Shown here piece after piece: positions 1-5,587 of a DNA stretch of 8,303 bases. Both the position numbers and the translations under genes were made by a program. Numbering within the stretch: position 1 is the stretch's first letter; every line of letters begins with the position of its first letter. The notes under the pieces are model-generated. The model searched no databases and was not told the origin of the DNA. It saw nothing but the letters and a program-made list of their open reading frames with translations. Origin of the DNA: Mucilaginibacter sp. UBA5151 (GTDB lineage: Bacteria > Bacteroidota > Bacteroidia > Sphingobacteriales > Sphingobacteriaceae); NCBI GenBank assembly GCA_002413785.1, contig DHXR01000027.1, positions 5,738 to 14,040 on the forward strand, in the 5' to 3' direction.

Positions 1-81
1 CTTTTTAAACGCGATTTCCCTGCGCCAACTAAAAAATATTTTAGCACATTACCGTAAATGAACAGATTTCGGCTTTTTTTT

Positions 82-109
82 TCTTGATTCTTGGTTCTTG
101 GCTCTTGAT
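82..109. repeat. Heptad tandem repeat A, four units of TCTTG[A/G][T/C]
   Basis: Four consecutive 7-base units start at 82, 89, 96 and 103: TCTTGAT, TCTTGGT, TCTTGGC, TCTTGAT. They differ only at the last two positions. The array lies 10 bases beyond the 3' end of ruvX and follows a run of T. Seven-base periodicity is also seen in the two arrays between ruvX and holB, though with a different unit. Function unknown. It is too short for a CRISPR, and no stem-loop terminator is visible here. Confidence 0.7.
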
Positions 110-118
110 TCGCGTAAA

Positions 119-532
119 TTACCGGTTCTGCCCCTCCATCCACGATTGCAGCAGTATCACCGCCGAAATCGTATCCACCAGCGCCTTATTCTGCCGGTGT
201 TTCTTATTCATACCGCTTTGCGCGATGGTGGCTGATGCCATTTTTGAAGTAAAGCGTTCATCCAGCATTTCAATCGGAATATCAGGGAATGTTTTTTTAA
301 GCAGATTTACAAACCCTTTTACATGGATGGCCGATTGCGATGGCGTATTATCCATCTGCTTGGGTTCGCCGACAATAAAGCGTTCCACAGGTTCCGTTTG
401 CAGGTATTTTTTTAAGTATTCAATTATCTGGTTGGGATGAATAGTATCCAGGCCTGTAGCAATGATCTGCATCGGATCGGTTACCGCTATGCCAATGCGT
501 TTGGTTCCGTAATCGAATGCCATGATCCTCAT
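119..532 (-). CDS. ruvX: RuvX/YqgF family Holliday junction resolvase-like protein
   Basis: Protein of 137 residues, the usual size of the YqgF/RuvX family (RNase H-like fold). The N-terminus MRIMAFDYGTKRIGIAVTDP carries the family signature: the Asp of FDYG is the first acidic residue of the active site, followed by the K-R-I-G-I-A strand. IVGEPKQMDN near residues 54-63 is the second conserved motif (usually VGLP), and LDERFTS near residues 90-96 holds the next conserved acidic residue. The family is linked to Holliday junction resolution and, in E. coli YqgF, to 16S rRNA 5'-end maturation; which role applies here cannot be told. ATG at 532 is preferred over the in-frame ATG at 523 because family members normally have a few residues before the FDYG/IDYG strand. 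The gene is divergent from holB, and a TATCTTTG promoter box lies about 50 bases upstream. Confidence 0.95.
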   Translation of the reverse strand: MRIMAFDYGTKRIGIAVTDPMQIIATGLDTIHPNQIIEYLKKYLQTEPVERFIVGEPKQMDNTPSQSAIHVKGFVNLLKKTFPDIPIEMLDERFTSKMASATIAQSGMNKKHRQNKALVDTISAVILLQSWMEGQNR

Positions 533-543
533 GGGTGCGAAGA

Positions 544-571
544 GATTAGCGGTTGGAGGTTAGAGATCAGG
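544..571 (+). repeat. Heptad tandem repeat B (consensus G[A/G]T[T/C][A/G]GN)
   Basis: Four 7-base units begin at 544, 551, 558 and 565: GATTAGC, GGTTGGA, GGTTAGA, GATCAGG. The array lies between the predicted ruvX promoter (584-591) and the ruvX start (532), so its complement would be part of the ruvX 5' leader. It is an inverted relative of array D (684-711): over 22 bases, 542-563 matches the complement of 684-705 at 19 positions. No function can be assigned from the sequence. Confidence 0.65.
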
Positions 572-583
572 AGGAACATTCCG

Positions 584-591
584 CAAAGATA
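584..591 (-). promoter_or_regulatory. Predicted ruvX promoter -7 box, Bacteroidota type (TATCTTTG)
   Basis: Read on the minus strand these bases are TATCTTTG, a perfect match to the Bacteroidota -7 consensus TAnnTTTG recognised by the primary sigma factor of this phylum. The box is about 50 bases upstream of the ruvX ATG. No TTG is found at the expected upstream spacing, so the -33 element is weak or absent. Confidence 0.55.
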
Positions 592-644
592 ACGGGATTA
601 ATCCTGTTTTTATCCTTGCCTCCATGTCTATTTGTTTTTTATCC

Positions 645-677
645 CGGACTTTCGGACTTTACCGGCTTTCGGACTAA
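645..677. repeat. Octamer-like tandem repeat C (CGGACTTT)
   Basis: Units CGGACTTT (645-652), CGGACTTT (653-660), ACCGGCTTT (661-669) and CGGACTAA (670-677) form a degenerate repeat with a period of about 8 bases. It lies between heptad arrays B and D and would fall in the loop if those two arrays paired. It differs in both unit and period from its neighbours. Its role is unknown. Confidence 0.6.
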
Positions 678-683
678 AAAAAA

Positions 684-711
684 CTAATCTCCAACCTCTA
701 ATCACTAAATT
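684..711 (-). repeat. Heptad tandem repeat D, inverted copy of array B
   Basis: Units CTAATCT, CCAACCT, CTAATCA and CTAAATT start at 684, 691, 698 and 705. The complement reads as NGATTAG/NGGTTGG heptads, the same unit as array B in the opposite orientation; the last unit is degenerate. The array ends 5 bases before the predicted holB -7 box, so it occupies the upstream promoter region where the -33 contact would lie. Confidence 0.65.
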
Positions 712-716
712 TTTCC

Positions 717-723
717 TACTTTG
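717..723 (+). promoter_or_regulatory. Possible holB promoter -7 box (TACTTTG)
   Basis: TACTTTG resembles the Bacteroidota -7 element TAnnTTTG with one base fewer in the spacer. It ends only 6 bases before the holB ATG at 730, which would give a very short or leaderless transcript. No clear TTG lies at the -33 position, which is filled by array D. Confidence 0.4.
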
Positions 724-729
724 CACCAA

Positions 730-1863
730 ATGCAATTTAAGCAAATAGTTGGACAAGATGCCATAAAGCAGCGCCTGATAAACTCGGTAAAAGAAAACCG
801 GGTGAGCCATGCACAATTGTTTTTGGGGCCGGGCGGATCGGGAAGTTTGCCGCTGGCGGTTGCTTACGCGCAATACGTGTCATGCGAAAATAAACAGGCC
901 GATGACTCCTGCGGCGAGTGTTCCTCCTGCCGCAAGTACCAGAAACTGATGCACCCCGATCTGCATTTTTCGTACCCCTTTTTTGCCAAACATAAAGACG
1001 ATACCTCGCTTTCGTTTATTGAGCAATGGCGCGAAGCTTTTATCGCCAACCCCTATTTAAGCCTTGATGCCTGGCGTGGCTACCTCGATGCCGAAAACAA
1101 ACAGGCCAATATCAATATTGCCGAATGCCACCAGATCATCAAGAAACTGAGCTTTAAGCCTTTTGAATCGGCCTATAAAATTTTGATCCTGTGGCTACCC
1201 GAATATTTGGATAAAACGGGTAATTCCCTGCTCAAAATAATTGAAGAGCCCCAGCCGAATACCCTGTTTTTACTTGTTGCCGAAAACCAGGACCAGATAT
1301 TAAACACCATCCTTTCCCGTACGCAGCTCATCAAAATTCCGGCGTTAAGTTATAATGACATCAAAGAATATTTGGTTGAAAAACATAACCAGAGCGAACC
1401 CGCCGCCGCCGAAATTGCCTACTTATGTAATGGTAATTTATCCGAAGCCCTGGCCATGCTGGAAGAGGGCACCAATGGTTTTCACGGTCAGTTTGTTCAA
1501 TGGCTGCGCCTCTGTTTTTCCAACAAAGGGATAGAAGTAATGGCATTTGTAGAACAGCTTTCAAAAATGGGGCGTGAAAACCAGAAGAATTTTTTGCGTT
1601 ATGGTATCAGTTTTATCAGGGAGTGCTGCCTGATTTTGTCGGATGCCGGAAGCCTGGTGCATTTACCGGCACTTGAACTGGAAACGGCAAAAAAAATGAC
1701 CAATGTAATGAACATTTCGCAGGCCCGGGGCATCATTACCGAGCTTGAAAAAGCACATTATCATGTGGAACGAAATGCGAACCCTAAAATTTTATTTTTA
1801 GATGTATCTTTACAGATTATAAAACTGTTAAATTTAACGATCCGCCAACGGGCGGACACCTAA
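730..1863 (+). CDS. holB: DNA polymerase III subunit delta' (clamp loader)
   Basis: A 377-residue protein of the delta' / DnaX-like AAA+ clamp-loader family, which helps open and load the beta sliding clamp. It begins QIVGQDAIKQRL, followed by VSHAQLFLGPGGSGSL (about residues 25-40). This is the P-loop region, but the Lys-Ser/Thr of Walker A is missing, as expected for a delta' subunit that does not hydrolyse ATP. Cys52, Cys61, Cys64 and Cys67 form the zinc module. SLLKIIEEPQPNTLF (box VI/VII region) and the sensor-1-like stretch TILSRTQLIKIP follow, then a helical C-terminal collar domain. ATG at 730 is chosen over the in-frame TTG at 721, because the TTG lies in the likely promoter box and the family start is M-x-F-x-x-I-x-G-Q. 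ricT begins 15 bases downstream; holB and ricT/yaaT are neighbours in Firmicutes as well. Confidence 0.93.
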   Translation: MQFKQIVGQDAIKQRLINSVKENRVSHAQLFLGPGGSGSLPLAVAYAQYVSCENKQADDSCGECSSCRKYQKLMHPDLHFSYPFFAKHKDDTSLSFIEQWREAFIANPYLSLDAWRGYLDAENKQANINIAECHQIIKKLSFKPFESAYKILILWLPEYLDKTGNSLLKIIEEPQPNTLFLLVAENQDQILNTILSRTQLIKIPALSYNDIKEYLVEKHNQSEPAAAEIAYLCNGNLSEALAMLEEGTNGFHGQFVQWLRLCFSNKGIEVMAFVEQLSKMGRENQKNFLRYGISFIRECCLILSDAGSLVHLPALELETAKKMTNVMNISQARGIITELEKAHYHVERNANPKILFLDVSLQIIKLLNLTIRQRADT

Positions 1864-1878
1864 TATACCTGATTAAAT

Positions 1879-3225
1879 ATGGGATGTGGAAGTTGCTCCA
1901 CGGGGGGCGGATGCTCACCCGCGGGCTGCAAAAGTAATGGCTCATGCCTTACCAATGGTTGCAGCAAATTAGATGTTTACGATTGGCTGTCGCACATGGA
2001 CATGCCAACAAATTATAAGCCTTTTGGCGTTATTGAAGTGAAATTTAAGGGTTCGAGAAAAGAGTTTTTCCTGAACCATGACAATATTTACCTTGAAGCC
2101 GGGGAACTGGTTGTAGTGGAAGCTGCTACCGGCGGCTACGACGTGGGCCACGTTTCCATTACCGGTGAACTGGTAAGGATGCAAATGGTTAAACGCCGGG
2201 TTAAAGAGGATGATGTGGTTAAAAAAATATACCGCAAAGCAACCATCACCGATGTTGAAAAATGGAAGGCCGCCAAAGACATTGAGTGGGAAACCATGCA
2301 TAAAGCAAGGACCCTGGCGCTTGAACTAAACCTTTCCATGAAATTAAGTGATGTTGATTACCAGGGCGACAAAACAAAAGCCACCTTTTATTATACGGCC
2401 GAAGGCCGTGTTGATTTCAGGGAACTGATTAAAAAAATGGCGGAAAGTTTCCGCATCAGGATAGAAATGCGGCAGATAGGCATGCGCCAGGAGGCCAGCC
2501 GCCTGGGTGGGATCGGCTCTTGCGGGCGCGAACTTTGCTGCTCAACATGGTTAACTGATTTTAAAACGGTATCCACTTCTGCGGCCCGCTATCAAAACCT
2601 TTCGCTGAATACGTTAAAACTGGCCGGCCAGTGCGGCAAGCTGAAATGCTGCCTGAATTATGAGCTGGATACTTATATGGATGCCTTAAAACACATCCCT
2701 GATAATGTAAATGTTTTAAAAACAGAAAAGGGCGACGCCCGCCTGCAAAAAACCGATATATTTAAAAAACTGATGTGGTTTGCCTACCCAAGGGAAGAAT
2801 CGTGGATTCCATTGCCAATTGACAGGGTTAAGGAAATTCAGAAGATGAACCGCGAGGGCATTGTTCCGGCAGACCTGGGCGAAGTGGTTGAAATGGAAAC
2901 CAAACCGGTAAAGGTATTAGATTACGAAAATGTGGTTGGACAGGATAGTTTAACCCGTTTGGACGAACGCCGCAGCGGCAAAAAGAAAAACAAAAACCGG
3001 AATAAAAACAACAGGCAAAACGGCGCACCGGACAACACACAACGCCAGTCTATTGTGGCTCAACAAGGCCCGGGCCCGCAGCCCGCAAAAGTACAGGGGC
3101 CAAGGCCGGAAGGCGGCAATAATAACCGGAATAAAAATTTCCGTCCAAATAAAAATAAACCAAACCGCCCTGACGGTAACCGGGGCGATAACAACCGGGG
3201 AAACCAGCAAGACAAAACTGAATGA
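1879..3225 (+). CDS. ricT: PSP1 domain protein, RicT (YaaT) homologue
   Basis: A 448-residue PSP1-family protein. The N-terminal 30 residues hold six cysteines (3, 6, 12, 17, 23, 28) in a Gly/Ser-rich segment, a likely metal or Fe-S ligand region. The PSP1 C-terminal domain runs from about residue 115 to 200. It is followed by two Cys motifs, GSCGRELCCSTWL (Cys215, 220, 221) and GQCGKLKCCLNYE (Cys252, 257, 258), which are the strongest identifiers. Residues about 363-448 are a low-complexity Lys/Asn/Arg/Gln/Gly tail, probably disordered and possibly RNA-binding. In Bacillus, RicT forms an Fe-S-containing complex with RicA and RicF that promotes RNase Y-dependent RNA processing; no RicA or RicF gene lies nearby, so extending that role here is inference. 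The stop codon overlaps the gldH ATG. Confidence 0.9.
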   Translation: MGCGSCSTGGGCSPAGCKSNGSCLTNGCSKLDVYDWLSHMDMPTNYKPFGVIEVKFKGSRKEFFLNHDNIYLEAGELVVVEAATGGYDVGHVSITGELVRMQMVKRRVKEDDVVKKIYRKATITDVEKWKAAKDIEWETMHKARTLALELNLSMKLSDVDYQGDKTKATFYYTAEGRVDFRELIKKMAESFRIRIEMRQIGMRQEASRLGGIGSCGRELCCSTWLTDFKTVSTSAARYQNLSLNTLKLAGQCGKLKCCLNYELDTYMDALKHIPDNVNVLKTEKGDARLQKTDIFKKLMWFAYPREESWIPLPIDRVKEIQKMNREGIVPADLGEVVEMETKPVKVLDYENVVGQDSLTRLDERRSGKKKNKNRNKNNRQNGAPDNTQRQSIVAQQGPGPQPAKVQGPRPEGGNNNRNKNFRPNKNKPNRPDGNRGDNNRGNQQDKTE

Positions 3226-3707
3226 AACGGGTATTAATTTTATTTTACATCACAGCTTTCTCTGCAACCTTTTTTTCATTTACAGGCTGCACGGATAAAA
3301 ATGCTGTTATTGATCAAAACGCTGATGTCCCTGATCATAACTGGACTTACTTAAATAAGTTTAAGTATGATGTAAAGATCGATGACGAAAAAATACCGTA
3401 TAACATTTATATGAATTTACGGGTAACTGCGAATTATAAATATTCGAACATCTTTGTACTGATAACAGAGGCCGGCCCGGATAAAAAATCCGAAGTGCTT
3501 CGTTGGGAACTGAAACTGGCCAATAAAGATGGTGAATGGCTTGGCGTTGGGTCGGGGAATTTATACAGCTATCAGTCGCCCTTTCTTACCGGGTACAAAT
3601 TCCCGGCAAAGGGGGTTTACCATTTTTTTATTGAGCAAAATATGCGCGATAACCCTTTGCGGGAGGTGAGCAATGTTGGGTTAAGGGTGGAGAAGGTGGC
3701 CCGCTAA
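3222..3707 (+). CDS. gldH: Gliding motility lipoprotein GldH
   Basis: A 161-residue lipoprotein. Residues 1-23 form a lipoprotein signal peptide: basic MKR, a hydrophobic core, and a lipobox FTGC with the lipidated Cys at residue 23. The body (HNWTYLNKFKYDV, YNIYMNLRVTANYKYSNIFV, YQSPFLTGYKFPAKGVYHFF, MRDNPLREVSNVGLRVEK) matches my recollection of GldH, including the closing segment where Asp-Asn-Pro-Leu is followed by V-x-x-V-G-L-R-V-E. In Flavobacterium johnsoniae GldH is needed for gliding, but homologues are widespread in non-gliding Bacteroidota. The ATG overlaps the ricT stop as ATGA, which indicates translational coupling at the end of the holB-ricT-gldH operon. The gene is complete. 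No stem-loop terminator is visible downstream. Confidence 0.9.
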   Translation: MKRVLILFYITAFSATFFSFTGCTDKNAVIDQNADVPDHNWTYLNKFKYDVKIDDEKIPYNIYMNLRVTANYKYSNIFVLITEAGPDKKSEVLRWELKLANKDGEWLGVGSGNLYSYQSPFLTGYKFPAKGVYHFFIEQNMRDNPLREVSNVGLRVEKVAR

Positions 3708-3735
3708 TTGCGTCAGTTCAGCGGAGAAATTTTGA

Positions 3736-3763
3736 TTGAGATGCCGTTTATTTTGTAACTTTA
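3736..3763 (+). promoter_or_regulatory. Predicted promoter of the antitoxin-like gene (TTG-N17-TAACTTTA)
   Basis: TTG at 3736-3738 and TAACTTTA at 3756-3763 are separated by 17 bases, close to the Bacteroidota TTG / TAnnTTTG promoter. The -7 box ends 28 bases before the ATG at 3792. An AAAAAGGGGG run at 3777-3786 could act as a ribosome binding site. Confidence 0.55.
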
Positions 3764-3791
3764 CTTAATCATCCTTAAAAAGGGGGTTGTT

Positions 3792-4019
3792 ATGTATTCG
3801 GAAGCCAGAAAAATACATTTGATTGAAGGGGTGCTAAAAGTTAAAAGCGATCCTGTTTTGATTGAAATCGAAAAGATTTTAAACGGCTATAAAAATACTG
3901 CTGAAAAGAAACTGAGTATTTACGATTTTGTGGGGATTATTTCAAACAATGAAGCTAATGAGATGAAACGTGCGATAGCTGAAACCTGCGAAAATATTGA
4001 TGAGAATGACTGGAAATAA
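3792..4019 (+). CDS. Small antitoxin-like protein upstream of a VapC remnant
   Basis: A 75-residue acidic protein starting MYSEARKIHLIEGVLKVKSD and ending CENIDENDWK. The arrangement, an amphipathic N-terminal helix (KIHLIEGVLKV), a mid-part YDFVGIISNNEANEMKRAI and an Asp/Glu-rich end, is what I recall of antitoxins that precede PIN-domain toxins in Bacteroidota. The family name is not certain. Its 3' end overlaps the next reading frame by 14 bases (4006-4019), the coupling typical of type II toxin-antitoxin pairs. It has its own promoter and appears intact, whereas the toxin frame is badly shortened. DNA binding or autoregulation cannot be shown from sequence. It could be kept as an anti-addiction antitoxin or simply be decaying more slowly. 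Confidence 0.65.
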   Translation: MYSEARKIHLIEGVLKVKSDPVLIEIEKILNGYKNTAEKKLSIYDFVGIISNNEANEMKRAIAETCENIDENDWK

Positions 4020-4140
4020 AATATTTCTTGATTCTAACGATGTTTGGATTGCAGCAACAGTTAAACAATATGGTCTTACATTAATTTCGCGCGATAGGCA
4101 TTTTGCTGAAATTGACAATATCCCGGTAGAACACTGGTAA
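4006..4140 (+). pseudogene. Internally deleted VapC-type PIN-domain toxin (44 codons)
   Basis: The 44-residue frame MTGNKIFLDSNDVWIAATVK... ending in IPVEHW joins two separated pieces of a PIN-domain ribonuclease. The first, GNKIFLDSN, is the N-terminal strand with the first catalytic Asp (residue 9; the family has LDTN). The second, DVWIAATVKQYGLTLISRDRHFAEI, is the C-terminal part with the third and fourth acidic positions (D12 and D30) and the usual ending (V-E-H/N-W). A normal VapC is about 125-140 residues, so roughly 80-95 residues are missing, including the second catalytic acidic residue. The deletion is in frame. Loss of the core makes it almost certainly inactive as a toxin. It starts inside the 3' end of the antitoxin gene. 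Confidence 0.8.
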
Positions 4141-4177
4141 AATTCTCATTCTAATTTCTGACTCTCTTAATTTTCCC

Positions 4178-4185
4178 TACCTTCG
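4178..4185 (+). promoter_or_regulatory. Possible rmuC promoter -7 box (TACCTTCG)
   Basis: TACCTTCG matches TAnnTTTG at all but one of the defined positions and lies 22 bases before the rmuC ATG. The upstream pyrimidine-rich stretch has TTCT starting at 4143, 4149 and 4156, a hint of another degenerate 6-7-base repeat. No clear TTG is present at -33. Confidence 0.4.
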
Positions 4186-4207
4186 TTTTGCTAATATTTT
4201 TATCAAA

Positions 4208-5575
4208 ATGGATCTTTATCTTTTCATCGCCTCCCTCGTAATCCTTTTAATTTCCGTACTTCTTTTTTTGAAGAAACCGGCACCTGTTGGCGGTGTTACT
4301 GCGGAAGAACTGTCGCGCCTTAAAAATGAAATTCCGGCACTTAACATAGCCCTGGCCAAAGCCGAGGAACGCGCCCTGGGTTTAGCCCTTGAACGCGACA
4401 AGGCCGACAAGCAATTAGTGTTAGAAAGACAAAGGTATGATCATCTGACGATGGGGCTCAATCAGGAATTACTCCTTGAAAAAAACCGCATTGTCAAGGC
4501 CGAAGAACAACTAATTGCGCAGCGCCAACGCTTCGCCGAACAGGAAAACTCCATCCGGGAGATACAGCAAAAATTTCAGCTCGAATTTCAAAATGTTGCC
4601 AATAAGCTGCTTGATGAAAAATCCAGAAATTTTATTGAGACCAACCGTACCAACCTTGATATCCTGCTAAACCCCTTAAAAGAAAACATAAAGGCATTTG
4701 AAGAAAAAGTAGAAAAGGTTTATAAAGCAGAGTCGGATGAAAGAAATTTACTGAGGGGCGAGATCACCCAATTAATGGCTTTAAATAAACAGATCAGCGA
4801 TGAGGCACAAAACCTGACCAAAGCACTGAAAGGCGATAATAAAAAACAGGGCAACTGGGGCGAAGTTATCCTGGAGCGGGTACTGGAACGTTCGGGCCTG
4901 GTTAAAGACCGTGAATACCGCCTGCAAGCCAGTTTAAGCGGCCCTGACGGCAACCGGCTACAGCCCGACGCTATAATCGACCTGCCTGATGATAAACACC
5001 TTATTATCGACTCAAAGGTATCCCTGGTGGCTTACGAGCGTTTGGTAAATGCCGAAACAGAAGAGGAGCGCAAACTATATTCAAAAGCACATGTGGAATC
5101 TATCCGCGCCCATGTACTTAACTTATCCTCCAAAAATTACCACGACCTGTATCAGGTAAATTCCCCTGATTTTGTGTTGCTTTTTGTGCCGATAGAATCC
5201 TCCTTCAGCTTCGCCGTACAAATTGACGCCGAATTGTTCAGCGATGCCTGGGATAAACGGGTGGTTATTGTAAGTCCGTCAACCTTACTGGCCACCTTGC
5301 GCACCATAGCCAGTATATGGAAACAGGAACGCCAAAACCGTAACGTGCTGGAAATTGCCCGCCTGAGCGGCGCCATGTACGATAAATTTGTAGGCTTCAT
5401 CGGCGATATGGAAGGAATCGGAAAAAATATAAAATTAAGTCAAATGGCATACGACAATGCCATCAGCAAGCTAACCGAAGGCAACGGCAACTTAACCAAA
5501 ACCGCCGAAAAAATTAAAGGGTTGGGAGCCAAAGCCAATAAGCAGATTGATCAGAAATATATTGGCGAGGAGTAA
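4208..5575 (+). CDS. rmuC: DNA recombination protein RmuC
   Basis: A 455-residue RmuC-family protein of usual length. Residues 3-22 (LYLFIASLVILLISVLLFLK) form one N-terminal membrane anchor. Residues about 32-210 are rich in Ala/Glu/Gln/Lys/Arg heptads and should form a long coiled coil. The conserved RmuC domain starts at GNWGEVILERVLERSG (about 215) and contains PDAIIDLP (Asp254) and LIIDSKV (Asp268, Lys270), which fit a PD-(D/E)xK nuclease-like core, then FVPIESSFSFAVQ and VSPSTLLATLRTIASIW, both strong family blocks. In E. coli RmuC limits recombination between inverted repeats; nuclease activity is inferred from the fold. ATG at 4208 directly precedes the membrane segment. mrr follows after 12 bases, so they may be co-transcribed, though base composition changes sharply between them. 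Confidence 0.95.
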   Translation: MDLYLFIASLVILLISVLLFLKKPAPVGGVTAEELSRLKNEIPALNIALAKAEERALGLALERDKADKQLVLERQRYDHLTMGLNQELLLEKNRIVKAEEQLIAQRQRFAEQENSIREIQQKFQLEFQNVANKLLDEKSRNFIETNRTNLDILLNPLKENIKAFEEKVEKVYKAESDERNLLRGEITQLMALNKQISDEAQNLTKALKGDNKKQGNWGEVILERVLERSGLVKDREYRLQASLSGPDGNRLQPDAIIDLPDDKHLIIDSKVSLVAYERLVNAETEEERKLYSKAHVESIRAHVLNLSSKNYHDLYQVNSPDFVLLFVPIESSFSFAVQIDAELFSDAWDKRVVIVSPSTLLATLRTIASIWKQERQNRNVLEIARLSGAMYDKFVGFIGDMEGIGKNIKLSQMAYDNAISKLTEGNGNLTKTAEKIKGLGAKANKQIDQKYIGEE

Positions 5576-5587
5576 CTAAATTTGGCT

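Noticed and set aside
60..90. Rho-independent terminator of ruvX at the T-rich run
   Set aside because: The T-run is on the plus strand, the wrong orientation for ruvX, and there is no adjacent GC-rich stem.
84..440. Plus-strand open frame of 118 codons
   Set aside because: It lies opposite ruvX, whose protein is clearly recognisable, and its translation shows no family features.
721..729. TTG start for holB at 721
   Set aside because: The TTG is part of the likely -7 box, and the conserved delta' N-terminus begins at the ATG at 730.
2950..3210. Minus-strand open frame of 86 codons opposite the RicT tail
   Set aside because: It is produced by the biased Asn/Lys/Arg codons of the ricT low-complexity tail; the plus-strand reading is supported by family motifs upstream.
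5582..5587. TTG start for mrr at 5582
   Set aside because: It adds only two residues, and the ATG at 5588 is the more ordinary start.
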